Shown piece by piece: positions 35,691-49,000 of a stretch of DNA of 64,000 bases. Under the pieces are notes generated by a model, which searched no databases, was not told where the DNA came from, and saw nothing but the letters and a program-made list of their open reading frames with translations. Within the stretch, counting starts at the first letter, position 1. Every line of letters begins with the position of its first letter. This DNA comes from Dioscorea cayenensis subsp. rotundata (lineage: Eukaryota; Streptophyta; Magnoliopsida; Dioscoreales; Dioscoreaceae), in the NCBI RefSeq assembly GCF_009730915.1, contig NC_052488.1, forward strand, positions 15,664,366 to 15,728,365. Reading direction: 5' to 3'. The position numbers and the translations under genes are program-made.

Positions 35691-36150
35691 GATTGTAGCC
35701 ATTTTGCGCTATATGGGTTATGTTTACTGAAAAAAGATCTTAATTTGAATAATGATTTGTTTAGGAATGCCTTCGAGCGTCTTCTGTTTTTTAAAGAAAA
35801 AAAATCGGTTGTTTTTAATGTTCTTAGGATAAAGGACCATCTCTTATTGATTGTAGCCATTTTGTGCTAGAAGGGTTATGTTTATTGAAAAAAGATTTTA
35901 ATTTGAATAATGATTTGTTTAGGAAGGAGTGCCTTATGTTTTTTAAAGAAAATAAAATGTTGTTTTTTAATGTTCTTAGGATAAAGGTCCAGCTCTTATT
36001 GATTGTAGCCATTTTGCGCTATATGGGTTATGTTTACTGAAAAAAGATCTTAATTTGAATAATGATTTGTTTAGGAAGGCCTTCGAGTGTCTTTTGTTTT
36101 TTAAAAAAAGGAATCGGTTGTTTTTTAATGTTCTTCGGTTAAAGAACAAT
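35691..36150 (+). repeat. Three tandem 150-158-bp units inside the MULE
   Basis: Units start at 35691, 35849 and 36001, each with GATTGTAGCCATTTTG(C/T)GCTA, then AATTTGAATAATGATTTGTT and a run ending near TTAATGTTCTT. Units 1 and 3 are closer to each other than to unit 2. They sit between the left TIR and the transposase exon, and partly open frames run through them, but no domain is recognised. Confidence 0.85.
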
Positions 36151-36568
36151 GATTTGTCTCAATTATCTCACATGGTTTTCATTACATTGGCATATCCAAT
36201 ATTAGCAGAGTTGAATGGAAGAGCTTTTATGAACACACTTTTACTTCAAACTTAGAGATTAGAAAGAATAAGAAAGGAATTTATTTGATTATGAAATACT
36301 TTGTCAATTGCTTGATTAAATAGATGATATGAATGAATAGTTTGATCATGAACATTCGTTATTAAACCACAAAATTATGTATGTGGATGTGGGTTGGGGG
36401 ATGGGGGCAGGTATAATTAATTATTGAATTTTATGCTTAATTTTTCAGTTTGAATGGTTGAGGAATGACAATATTCTAAGAGAAAAAATTGCCAAGGGGG
36501 AAAAATTGGCACTGCAATAGCAACATTCTACAACCATTTGAATTTATTTATTTATTTATTTATTTGCA

Positions 36569-37129
36569 GGTGCATGGTGTTGCTCTTTTGATAAATAATC
36601 AAGTGGTTGTTCAGCAAATGGATCTTGCTGGTTCTGATTCTGATAGCAGTAATTCTGACTCTGATTTCATTGAGAGTGACTATGATTTGGAAGATGATGA
36701 TAATGATCAAGTCTTTGAGGTTAATGTTGACTTAGGTATTTAAAGAGATATGGGTGGACAAGTAGGTTCAAGAGTAGGATGTGGATTAGGATCTTCTATA
36801 AGGACAGAGGGTGAACAAGATAATGAAGACTTAGACTATAATTCCTCATGTTCTTTGTACTGTTTGCATAGTTCTGATGTCGAAGATAATTCAAAGTTGA
36901 TGCAAAGAATTGCAATGAAGAAATCAACTGCTGCAAAATACACAGGTACTTTGTGCCCTAAAATTCAAGTAAAACTTGATAAGATAATTCAAGATTCTAG
37001 TAGATGTTGGGCCAAGCATGCTGGTAGTTCCAAATACCAATTGAATTGTGGTCCGGCAAACCAACATGTGGTTGATATGGAGCTCCAATTAAGTACATAC
37101 AAAAAGTGGGATCTTACAGGCATCCCATG
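36569..37129 (+). pseudogene. MURA transposase, N-terminal and pre-SWIM parts
   Basis: After a CAG acceptor at 36568 the frame reads VHGVALLINNQVVVQQ, then an acidic linker (SDSDSSNSDSDF...EDDDND). Within 36750-37129 the linker joins abruptly to the C-terminal module (TAAKYTGTLCPKIQVKLDKI, then KWDLTGIPC). The roughly 400-residue catalytic DDE part normally in between is absent, with the junction near 36890. The SWIM zinc finger is interrupted after GIPC by the hAT inserted at 37130. Confidence 0.8.
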
Positions 37130-40100
37130 TAGGGGTGGCAATAATCTATCCGGGCACGCTGGCCCGGTTTTGTCCAACCCGGAATAAACCGGGTTTGGAC
37201 AGAAGTTTTGTTAATAAGGGCCGGGTCCAGACATAGTCTAGTTGTCCGGATTTAAATCCGGGCCGGGTCCGGCCCAAGAAATCCCGACAACCGGGCCTTT
37301 GTACTTTAAAAATTTTGATATAAAGCCCAATTACCTAGGCCCAAATCCTTTTTTAGTTATTAATTAAATATTTAAATATTTATATAAAATATAATGAGAA
37401 CATTGAATGATTGAATCATTGATTGAGATTTAAAAATTTATACCTCCACCGTGATTAGTGCATTTGTGTCACATGTGTGCAGTGAACATTTCTTGCTTTT
37501 CTTTCTTCAGTGAGCCTTTTTTTTTCTTTCATGATTGGAAGCTGAAGGCTGCAACATGACTCCATTTTCATCCTCTTGATTGTTCACAAATTCCATCTCC
37601 GGTGACAGTTATAACTCCTGTGTTTTTAGGTATGTTTCTCTACTCCTTATCTATCTATTTATTTATTTGTTTGATTATCTATTTCTTTATCTCCCTCCTC
37701 ATTAATTCTTTGTCCATCTCATGAAATTAGAACACCTTAGTTTATTTCAAAAGCTCCTTTATCTTTAGTTTAAATTCTTTATTTGATTTACCATTCATAC
37801 TCTAAATTATTATTATTTTTTAAATTATTTTGCAGAATTTGAAAGATGTCATCCAATGAAGAAATTGATGGATTTGTAGTGTGGTTGACAATCAAAGTAA
37901 TACTAAAAAGCCAAGAAAAAATGCATCAAATGTATGGAATGACTTTGTTCCTCTTCCTCCAATTCATGCTATATATGGTGATAATTTGAAAAGGGCTGAA
38001 TGCCAATATTGTCATGTTATAATAGTAGCTGATAGTAGCTATGGAACTAATACAATGAAACGGCATATTTTGAAATGTCCTGCAAGAAAAAATCATGATG
38101 TGGGGCAAATGTTGATGTCTTCCTCACTTAAAAAGGGCAATGTTGAACTTAGGCATCAAAAGTTGAATCAAGAACAACACCGGGAAAATATAGTGATGGC
38201 AATTCTTTTGCATGAGTACCCATTTCAGTTTGTAGAGCATGAGGGTACTAGAAATATGATCTCTTATCTTAACCATGATGTTAAGCATATGACACGCAAT
38301 ACAATTAAGGCTGATGTGCTAAAGTTTTATAGAAGAGAAAAAAAGAAGTTGCTTGACATTTTACAATTAGTACCAAGGAGGATTAGTCTTACATCTGATT
38401 TATGGACATCCATTATGACTGATGGTTATATTTCTCTCACTACTCATTTTGTTGACAAAGATTGGATGTTACAAAAGAGAATTTTAAATTTCCATTACAT
38501 GCCAACACCACACACTGGGTTTGCAATTTTTAAAATGATATCTTCTTTGTTGAATGAGTGGAATTTGGAGAAAAAATCGTTTTCCATAACTTTGGACAAT
38601 GCTAGTTCTAATGATTCATTTGTTGATTTTGTTAAAAGTCAACTTTGCATAAGAAATAGATTGCTTCTTAATGGTGAATTTTTTCATGTCCGTTGTTGTG
38701 CGCATATTTTGAATTTGATAGTTCAAGATGGGCTAAAAGAAATTGATAGTGGTATTTACAAGATTCGAGAGAGTGAAATTTATGAAAGGGTCACAATCTC
38801 GAAAGAAGAAGTTCCATGATTGTGCACAACAAATGGGCATCAATTGCAAAAAAGGGTTGCGTCAAGATGTTAGCACAAGATGGAATTCAACATATCTTAT
38901 GTTAGAGTCGGCTTTACATTATCGAGATGCATTTATTCATCTTTCATTGAGTGACTCTAATTATCTTCATTGCCCTACTTTAGAAGAATGGAATCACATT
39001 GAAAACATGGTCAAGTTTTTGAAAGTGTTCTATGATGTGACAAATATTTTTTCGGGCACCTTGTATCCCACTTCAAACATGTTCTTTCTTGGGATGTGGA
39101 GGATCCAATGTATATTGCAAGAAGAAGTAAAAAAATCCCATTCTTTTTAGAAGTTCATCATTGTCAAGAATGCAATCAAAGTTTGATAAATATTGGGGAG
39201 CTTTTAGTGTTATCCTGGCTATTGCGGTGTTTTTGGATCCTCATTATAAAATGGATATTGTTGAATTTGCTTTTATGAAACTCTATGGTGATGATGAAGG
39301 CAATAGCAAGGTGAATAATATTCGTGAGAAGCTTCAAAAGTTATTTGGAGAATATTGCAATATTGATTTACAAAATCAAGGTAGTTCTTCTACAATCCAA
39401 ACAACTCAAGACCAAGTTATTGAAGGAGATCCAAATGATCCATTAATGGTGGAGTATTTATGAGTCATAAGCAATTAAATTATTGTAATTATCTTATTTT
39501 TTTTTAAAGACTTTTGCTTTTTCATGATTAATATGTATAAGCTTATGAAGCATTTCAAAGTAAGCGCTTGGCTTCACAAGTATGAAAGTCAGAATTAGCT
39601 TTGTATTTGGAAGAGCCACCATCTGATAGAAGAAAAAACTTGAATGTTTTAGAATTTTAGAGCTCTATTCAATATTGTTATCCACATCTTTGTCAAATGG
39701 CGCGTGATGTTTTGGCGATTCCTACTACCACAGTTGCTTCTGAGTCTGCCTTTAGTTCAGGAGGTAGAGTGCTTGACCAATATCGAAGTTCTCTCACTTC
39801 AGACATTGTAGAAGCTTTAATGTGGACGAGATTGGTTACATGCATCAATGGTAAGTTTGTGAAATCTTATTATTTCAAACAACACTCCCATAATATTTAT
39901 ATGAAGATTAATACAAATATTTTAATTGTTGTGTTATTATCTAGGTGTCCATGGAAAAATGAAAGATTTTGATGATGGCACTGACGAGATGTTGAAGGTC
40001 GACCTTGTTGCTCAAACTTCAAATCAATCTTCAAATGAAATTGAGATTAATTAACTTTGAAGATTGCATTAAAGTTGTGCATATGATTTTATATCATTAA

Positions 40101-40472
40101 GACATTGGTTCTTGGGTATTATTTTTGGCTTGTTATTTAATTTTGTATTATCAAGACATGTATTTTTATGTAATACTTATTAAAACTTGGATTATTGTAT
40201 GAATTAATTTGGATTGTTGGACATTGCTTTTTGCATTTGATATGAATTAAATTATTTTTATAGTTTAGTATTTGAACGAACTTTAAATGTATGTTATAGG
40301 ATTCAAATGAAATTCGGACATTTGGACAACCCGGTTTTGAAAGAAACCGGGTCTGGACAAGCCACACTTGTCCGGATTTAAAACCGGGTCGGGTCTGGGC
40401 ATTAAATTAGTTACTTATTAGAGTAGTTGTCCGGAACCGGTTTTGTCTGGACCCGGATTTTTGCCACCCGTA
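37130..40472 (+). mobile_element. hAT transposon nested in the MULE transposase
   Basis: An 8-bp duplication ATCCCATG (37122-37129 and 40473-40480) flanks near-perfect TIRs, TAGGGGTGGCAA and the complement of TACGGGTGGCAA. Subterminal repeats of the type CCGGGTTT and TTGTCCGGATTTAAA crowd both ends (37150-37300 and 40315-40465). The 3343-bp length and full transposase layout suggest an originally autonomous element, now inactivated. Confidence 0.95.
37846..40054 (+). pseudogene. hAT transposase (BED finger, RNase-H core, dimerisation domain), broken
   Basis: The frame probably began at ATG 37846 but shifts before VDNQSNTKKPRK (37881). The BED zinc finger (WNDFVPLPP, then CQYCHVIIVA...MKRHILKCP) is intact. 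The catalytic core follows (LTSDLWTSIMTDGY, ITLDNASSND, HVRCCAHILNLIVQDGL). A frame shift near 38775 moves the frame to STRWNSTYLMLESAL, another occurs near 39150 before KFDKYWGAFSVILAIAVFLDP, and stops are present at about 39580 and 39658. The dimerisation domain is intact at 39697-39850 (LAIPTTTVASESAFSSGGRVLD). A terminal exon ends at TAA 40052-40054. Compared with the hAT at 23112 this copy is better preserved and of a different subfamily. Confidence 0.9.
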
Positions 40473-41340
40473 ATCCCATGTATCCATGCAATTGCAGTAA
40501 TGTTTGTTATAGAAGAAAGGCCTAAAAACTATGTGGATCCATGCTACCATAAAGATATACAGCTGAAGATATACTCACATTTCATTCAATTAATTAGAGG
40601 TGCAAAACAATGGACTCATGTGGAAAATATGGAGCCAATTTTACATTCCTTTCTGAGAAGACCCCTGGGGAGACCAAAAAAGAGCAGGAGAAAGGAAGCA
40701 GATGAAACATCTCACACTCAATCCAAAGTTGGGAAGAAAGGAATGCAATTAAATTGTGGAAAATGTGGAAAATCAGGCCATAATGTGAGAACATGTAAAG
40801 GAGAGATTGGTCGCAACAAAGCACTAAATTCAACTAGTGCAATCAAGACCAACTAAATTGGTTGTAAGTAATATATCTTCTATATTTTACTTCATTAATT
40901 ATCAATTTCGGTAGACGTCTAGTATGTTAACTAACAAAACTTAATTTATTCTTTCTTATTTATTAGAGTAGGAGAGGTAGTGGAACAACCCAAAAGCAAA
41001 CTTCAACAGATCATGAGGTAGAATTAGTTTATATCTTATTTAAATTTTGTATATAACCATTATTATAATATAATGTCCAGTTAACATAAATTGTAACATT
41101 TTATTTTCTATAGTGTAACATTTTATTTTCTATAGCAGGCTAACATAAATTGTGTAACTAAACAGGTAGAGACTATACCCAAGGTAATTGAAATGAATAC
41201 AGAACTGGCAATTGATGTACAATAGTGTTTTGTTTTAACACAATCCCAAGCATTTTATTTTGTAGAGATGTACTGCACCAAATCAAAATGAGGGTGGTTC
41301 AACTCAGCCATATGTAGTGACTTTAAGATGGATGCCAGAT
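40473..41340 (+). pseudogene. MURA transposase, C-terminal part after the hAT
   Basis: The frame resumes directly after the hAT duplication with IPCIHAIAVM, completing the C-x-H pattern of the SWIM finger, then continues NYVDPCYHKDIQLKIYSHFI. A CX2CX4HX4C zinc knuckle (CGKCGKSGHNVRTC) follows near 40762-40803, and the frame stops at 40854-40856. Small downstream exons are plausible (about 40975-41020 and 41265-41340), ending in QPYVVTLRWMPD-like sequence, as in other MULE transposases. Confidence 0.8.
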
Positions 41341-42274
41341 GTGAGTTACTTAGGCACAAACCTTTTTTTACAAGCTTTATTGGCAATTGATTTTCTAACT
41401 TATGTTATTTGGGATTATGTTAAAGAGTTCCTCATAAGTTTTTTACAGAGAAGAAAGTTTTGTGACTAGGCCTATTGCAAATCCACCCAGACAACATCAT
41501 AGACAACAAGGAAGACAAGTCCCCTCAAGGTATTTGGCTCAAGGGAAGAGGAAGATATCCCCATTACCCATCAATGCTAAAGCACCACCAAGTAGGACAA
41601 GGCAATGCAATGGTACAAACAGGGAGAATTACTACTAAGGAAATTGTGCAAAATGTGCAAACATTAACTAATTCTGTCTTTTGGAAAGTAGCATGTCAAA
41701 GAACAAATGTTTATTTTGCTTTTATTTCTTGTTTTAGAAACATGTAACCAGTGGCATCATTATCTATTTTGTCTTTAAGTATTACAGTGTATACTGTAAA
41801 AGTTTTGTATTTTGTGAACAAATGACATGTGCCTACAAGGAATGATCATTTATGAACAAAGTGTTCCAAATCTGAATGGTATTTTGTGTTCTACATACAT
41901 ATTGAATTTTTATAGAAGCTTTTAGTTTCTACAGGGATTTAACATAAGATAAAAGCAATTTACCTTGTCCATGTGGATTATTGCTTTATTTTAACATCCA
42001 AGATAAGCACAAGTATTATAGCAGCTTACAGAGATTTTATAGCTTCATTTATAAGCTAGAAAATTACAATAGAGAAAATTGAGCCCAATTTCACATTTGT
42101 AAGCCAGAAAATTATAATGACTGTAAAAGACAAACAAATCCACAAGCTCAACTGTGTATTTCTACATTAATTGTACTAGAGAAAATCAGACATAAAATGA
42201 AATATTTCTCTTATTCCACAGAGATTAACTTTGTGGATGAACTCGCCCAAAGCTCCTCCTCTCTCAACCGAACA

Positions 42275-42612
42275 AGCAAGAAGACATTTGAAGGAAGAAG
42301 GGGAAATTCACGTGGCATCCACTCTAGTCGTTGTGTGATGGGACAGATTAGGGTTCGTGATGGAGAAGAAAGAGTTAGATTGCTCTTTTTGGAGAAAAAA
42401 AGAGCGGGAGTCCACATGGCATCCACATGTTAATTTGTTTAGTTGAGCGTGTGTGACGTGACAAGCCACATTGACTCCCCGTTAGCGCCATAAGGCTCGG
42501 TGCCTAAAAAAACACAATAATAATTGTAAATGACCAAATTGTAACTTTTATTAGGTGAGTGACTAAAACAGAAACACCCGAATAGATAGGTGACCATTTG
42601 TGTTGTTTACCC
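42275..42612 (-). repeat. Right terminal inverted repeat of the MULE
   Basis: Reverse complement of the left TIR, ending GTTGTTTACCC at 42612. Divergence from the left TIR is clear but moderate, so the MULE is older than the copia insertion at 4038. Confidence 0.9.
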
Positions 42613-42621
42613 TTTATATTA

Positions 42622-43051
42622 TTTAAACTAAACAACCAAAACCAACACCAAGATTAATTCAACATTTTTTTTTTGAAGTGACAGAAAAATGACTCAAAAT
42701 TTCCAATTCTACCCCCAGCTATCACAAACAAATATGTCCTTGGGAAGAACAATTCAAAAATGGTACAACAAATTTCACTAAACAGATTCACATACATTGT
42801 TCCACAGCTTCCTCAGCAAAAACATATCCTGAATGCAGTAAATTACAAATGTAATCCTTAGCATTTTACTCTCTCTAAATTATAAATTAAAAAAAATGAG
42901 TTGTCATAGGAGAGAAAAACCATTACATCCTTCTAAATTTACACTGCTAGCACCAAAATTTCCTGCAGAAAAAGAACAGAGCAAAAGATCGATGATAATT
43001 GAACTTCCGATGAGGCTTGTACAAAAATATGTTCACTACTTTCAACTTGAT
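42622..43051. other. 3' flank of the TcdA-like gene
   Basis: No coding sequence. It lies just downstream of the minus-strand stop at 43052 and should contain that gene's 3' UTR, which places the MULE insertion within about 430 bp of the stop codon. Confidence 0.5.
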
Positions 43052-46000
43052 TTATAAAGCAAAGTCCTTTTCAGCGCGTCTCAGAACTTGAGTTACCATA
43101 TTGTAGAACTCAGGTTCATTTTCCTTTATTGCGTCTACCGTTGTTGACTCGTGTTCATCCACCTATACGGAAGAAACCGATTGTCATGATCAAAATGAGA
43201 ACTTATTGTTGAAATTGTTGAGAGAAAAAAAAAAATCAATTCCTTCTATCAATGTTCTGAATTTCTTGATGACTTTTTTTTAAGTGGGTGTGAGGTTTAT
43301 GAGAGTTTTTGACCAAAATATAGACACTATACCTCTTTAAATTTCAGAAGAATCAAATTTGACACCCCCGCGGGTTTTGCTTTGTCCCACCTGCATAGAA
43401 AAATAAACGTATTTGAAGCAACTTTGTTTAATAATCTAATCAACATAAATAATTATTGCACCATTTTTACAGCAGAACTCTCAAAGTAATTAGAAATGTA
43501 CAGAAATTACTTCAACCATGAGTAAATGTGGACATCCACTGCATCAGGCAAGAATTGCGAACCATATGGCTATCTTTACATAACTGATTGATTAACACAC
43601 TAAACCAGTAGGTTTACATCTAAAAAAACTTTAACATCAATGGCACAATGAATTCAAAGAATCGGCATTGAGCTAAAATTTAAATATATATAAAAAAAAG
43701 ACACTGAGCAACGAAGGAAGCATATTAGAGTAGTTCTTGCGTGCTTTAGGTATTGAATTCCACGCACAAATAGCAATAAAATTACTAAAATGCATTCAAT
43801 AAGAATACATACAAAAGTAAAGGCAGCAGTCAACCAATGTTTATCATAAATTATCTGATTATATCAGAAAACTTGTGAGGTGGGTTATTATACCTGACGA
43901 GCATCAATTCATTAACAGAGCGCCACATTTTCCGGCCAACTTCTTTCTCAGATTGATCCCTTGCACTTCGGCCATGCCACAACTCTTTCACAACGTACAT
44001 CACCTCCTCAACATCTACCTATGGATAATAGCATCAATTCAAGTCACACTCATGAGTTTAGAATACAATGTCAACATTAAGCTTAAGACATTGCATTATG
44101 CCATAACTTCAGTATCTAAGAAAATATTAGTTGATTATGCAAAGAGATATATACGCCAAAGGGACCTCAGACTAACGATAGGATAATAGCCTCCCCTCAT
44201 ATATGTACATTATAATAAACAATTTGACCAGGTTGCCAAATAAATGACAAGCATTGCAGTATGAAATATGGCATGTTATAAATCATACTGTGTTAAATAA
44301 AAAGATACAGATTAGCTGTGATGCTTGCAGTTAACATTTCAGCACTTCAGCATTCCAACAATACTATCCTTCAATTTGACCCCAAAAAACCATGCCAATT
44401 GCCACGCTGCAAACTTATGGCCAACCAACTATAGCTTAAGAGTTGAAGTGACCAAGGTTGTTGACATTGCAAAATTTCTTGGTGCCAAGAATTGATGTTA
44501 CAATTACACAAGATCTTAGAAACTGAAGAGTTTGGCAGCAACAAAATGACCCGTGGCTCAAAAACTACAAGATGATATCCACATTGAAGGTAGCATCTTT
44601 GAACTGATCACTTTTCCTTCTCCATCACTGTTTTATAAAACTATCACTTTATAGTGATTTGTGAAAAATACACATCCGCAATACTCATGTCAATGAAACA
44701 ATACATCACAGAGATTGATTATACAGCAGTAGTTACCAAAAACATTGTGTGTGGACTACACATGGCACTAAAAATATATCTAATTTATATAAAATTCCAA
44801 AGAAAGTGATATCATAAGTCATCACTACGATTCATTATTCAATAAACACAAAAGAAAAGTGTAGAGCCAGAAGCAAACATACCAGAACCTGCGTGGTTGA
44901 GCCATATACTAGTTCCTCATGCTCAAGGAGACGTTGATGTAGGACAAGGTAGTGATCCAGGTCCAAATTTACCACTGGCTCGGTATGGACAGGCAATCCC
45001 GAAAGCTGTGTCAGAACATAAGAGGCCATTACTTGCCCAAAAATTGCAGGGATGGTTCCCATAACAGGTATGATGCGAACCCTGAAACCTGGTACAATCT
45101 GATATCATAACAAGTTGGATGTCAGCACTATAAGGTCTTTCCTGTGTTTTTAAATGTTCAATAGATTGTAACCATCAAACATTACTGAAAGGTATCCTTA
45201 ACCTGATAATCTGAAGGATTTTCTTCTTCCCCAGAAGGGCTTTTAAATGGAAGGAGTTTCACCTTGGGTTTCTCCAAGGAAAAAACTGTAGGTATCCCGC
45301 TACTGATTCCATAGTCTTTTCTCAAGCGGTATCTTACCTACACAAAATAACAACACCGCTTTATCAAATTAAACATCGAAGAATAATCTGCCTGTTAAAC
45401 ACACACACACACACACAAAAAAAGGAAGTTAACAGTCACAGTTTTAGCACTGAAAAGAAATTGATAGTTATAATGTGTGAATTGGTTTGCTCTCTTTCAC
45501 TTTTGAAGGATTAAAAGAAGAAGAAGAAGAAGAAGCATGGCATATACTACATTTCCATGGAAGCAGTGTTTTTTTTTGTGAATTGCTCCAGGGAGTTTAA
45601 GGATAAAAAATAATATTCTCAAAGATAAAAAGATAACTAGAATCCAATGCATTTTTTCCTAAGTAACAATGTAATTTAAATATCTCGTGCATATCTCTTC
45701 CATCAGTGATAGAATTAGTTTTAAGGCTGTGTTTGCACCATATCCTGACACAAAATTTACAGTCCTCGGAATCAGAAACTGATCATTTTGAGATGATAAA
45801 AGTAGTTCAATAGGAAAAAAAAAAAAACTGCGACAAGCATTACTTCTACATTACTCAATATCCGTTTAACCATTGAACAAGGAATACCAAATGATCTTAT
45901 AAAATCATACTCCATCTATTTTAATATAAACCATTACATATTCACAATTGTATTGGTAACGACCAGTACATAGTAGCTATGTTTGCCCTGAAATGCCATT

Positions 46001-49000
46001 TTCCTAGAAAATTAGATGCAAAACCAAAAAACGCATTAGTCAAACTAAGCCCTTCAAATTACCGTAGTGAGAAAAACTCCCTTCAAATAATTGACTAGAT
46101 TTATGGGAAATCCAATGAAAAAAGAAAGTGCAAACATAGAACAGAATTTAAGGATTAGCGCAATAGAAGGTATAACATATTCCAGCATTTCAGATGACAA
46201 GCAATTTTGCATAATAGAACAGCATAACTTGACACCCAGATGATATAAGGGTAATTAGTTAATCAACTTCAAAGCTTGAAAAAGAAAATGCACCAAATTC
46301 TGAAACAAGATGGCGGAAATTTATTCTTAATGGAGACAGCACAAATTACTAAAAAATGACAACTTGCTCTGACTAAGATGTGAGCTAAAAAAATTTCTGT
46401 TACTTGAGTTCTTCTAAAATGTTCTGGTACGGACAAGCAAAAAATGAAACTAAGAAGATCATGGATCAGACAACAAACTGACTATTACCGATCGTGAAAG
46501 TGGGTCATTTGTTGACTCTCTTAGATCAGCAATACGAATGCGTGTTGGGTCAGCTCTAGCACCAGCACCCATAGCTGAAAGGACTCTCAAGCCTCTGCGC
46601 ACACAAGCAGCAAGAAGTGCTACCTGTCCCACAAAACAATTAGACCAACGCATATAGTAAATATAAGAATTTTTAATCAAATTGGAAATGATAGATTATT
46701 CCAGAAGGATTAGAATAGTTGTTTCTTTCCCCTCATTTATTCAGTTTTTATTCCCAAATGGAAAATTCATGGAATTATAGGAAACAAAAAGTGCTAATGT
46801 ATTGTTGAATCCATTCCAGGAAATTTTCACAAAAAGTTATGATGATGCTTGCCTTCCCAAATTATTGAAACCATTAAACTTTTTCTTAAGATCACGTACA
46901 TCACCATCACAATTTAGCTTGAACTGCTATCATTAATTTGGGAAATCTATTTGGGATGCTTTTTTTTTTTGCACAAATAGCATTATTCACAAATAGTATT
47001 AAGCCATTTAAGAAAGGGAAATCCAGTGCTTGTCACCAGTCACGAACTCAATTGCGAAATACTGCTTCCGTGTACCATGTTTGTTTCTTGTCAGAAACTA
47101 ATCACTACACACATAAAGGAAGTTACCCAATAGAAATCTTTGCGCCAAGCTGCCTTAGCCTTCCAAACCAATTCCATTAAATGAAGAATATAAGGCAAAT
47201 CAACATGAAAGGATGCAACTGGTTGCGAGTGGAAAGGTAGAACCAGATGCAACATGATGCTGGTTCAATTGGACACCAATCTAGATAACACAAATGGGCA
47301 TAGAGCCAACCCTTGACCCTAAGTCTCTACCTAGATGGATCTGAGACTTCCAGAGATGGAACCAGCAAAACCAAAAGCAATCACACCTTTCAAAGAAATG
47401 GTTCAAATTGTCATCTACAATAGAGAATATACATCCCACATGGCATCGAGTTTTTATATCTTAAGATAAGATTCAAACCAGTTATATATGTTGAATAAAT
47501 AGGTCAGGTCTCAGTCCCCATCTTGGACCTGTGGCCAATTTGAAATAGGCTAAGTCTGAGAACATCATGTTTGGTACCCTGCTTGCATGCCTGAATTTAT
47601 CTCTTTCCAAGTTTCAATTCCTTTTATTTGCTCATTGTTCTTTATTATTGATACCACTAGAACCACTACTGAAAAAATAGGAGTTAAAGACAGACCGAAT
47701 TACTTGTTACATAACTAAGATTCTCACCATATAGCTGCCTTTGTTAAACTAGGAGTATTAATCCATGTAAAAGTACATTGCTAAGATTAAATTTTCTCTA
47801 CATCCGTATAGTTTAGCAGGAACTCCATCTTTCTTCAATGACTAAAATTATCCTCTCTTAAACTAGAATACAATCTCACCTCCATATAAGGCAAAAGCAT
47901 TTCTTTGTCTTCATTGCTCCTATCATCAACTTGCATCAGATGTGACACTGATAACCAAATAGCTTTCACTAATAAAACCAATTTGTGGACCTTTTCGTTT
48001 AGTTAGCTTCTAAGTGTAGACAATAAAAAAGATGATATTAAAATTCTTCTTTAAAAAAAGGAATCACATTACTAAATAGAGCAAAAAAGGAAAACAAACA
48101 ATTCACCCATACTGCATTTAACAAAAATGAATAAGAAATGTATAAGTAAAGAGATAACAAATCGGTTGCCTAGCTATAGACAAATATAAGGAAAAAAAAC
48201 AAATGTAATATGTAATAAGAGGGTACAATAATAAGAATTAAATTGCACACTATCTGGTAAAGTACCTTGGTGTCAATGTTATCAATGCAATCGAGAACAA
48301 AATCAGGTTGGCCAGAAAGAATTTCCTCTTCTGTTGATTCATCGAAGAGCTGAACTCTTGCTTCTATCTGACATTCTGGAAATATCAAAGAAAAATGCTT
48401 CTGCAAGCATAAGGCTTTTGGAATTCCAACATCATCTCTTGCGGCCACAGCATGGCGATTGAGAGATGAAAGTGATACCTAATTTAAATAAGCATTAGTG
48501 AACTATGTCACAATACTGTGGACAAATTGTGAAATTGTAACTTCTATCATTAAGACAAGTAACCAGAGCCTTCCACAAATATGAAATACTATGCAAAAAC
48601 TATAGTAAAGTTTAAATCATTCAGTCTTGTTATGATAGCCAAGCTGTTTGTAAGAATTCAATTGTGTAGGGATCATACTCAATTAAAATTAAAGTAAACT
48701 AGCTTAGGAGAAAAAGAACTGATTACCAACTCAACAGAATCATATTACTAAACAAAGCACATAATGCAAATACATTTCATAGAGATTCTATGAGTACAAT
48801 AAAGAACCTGATCAAAATCCACCAGGAGAAGCCTGCCAACCCCAGATCTCAAAAGCATAGAAGCAGCATGACTGCCAACTCCCCCAAGCCCAATGACTAC
48901 AACAAATGATTCAGTCACTTTCTGCTGGGATTCGATGCCAAAGAATTGAATATTCCTATTAAAAGGTAAACTTAATACTTTACGAATTGCAAGATGCCAA

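Larger units (their letters stand above)
35284..42612 (+). mobile_element. Mutator-like element (MULE) with long TIRs
   Basis: A perfect 9-bp duplication TTTATATTA (35275-35283 and 42613-42621) flanks inverted repeats beginning GGGTAAACAACACAAATGGTCACC and extending over 300 bp. Nine-base duplications and long TIRs define Mutator-like elements. Inside, on the plus strand, are a triplicated 150-bp repeat, the N-terminal and C-terminal parts of a MURA transposase, and a hAT element (37130-40472). Removing the hAT leaves a MULE of about 4 kb. The transposase DDE core is not found, so this is an internally deleted, non-autonomous copy. Confidence 0.92.
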
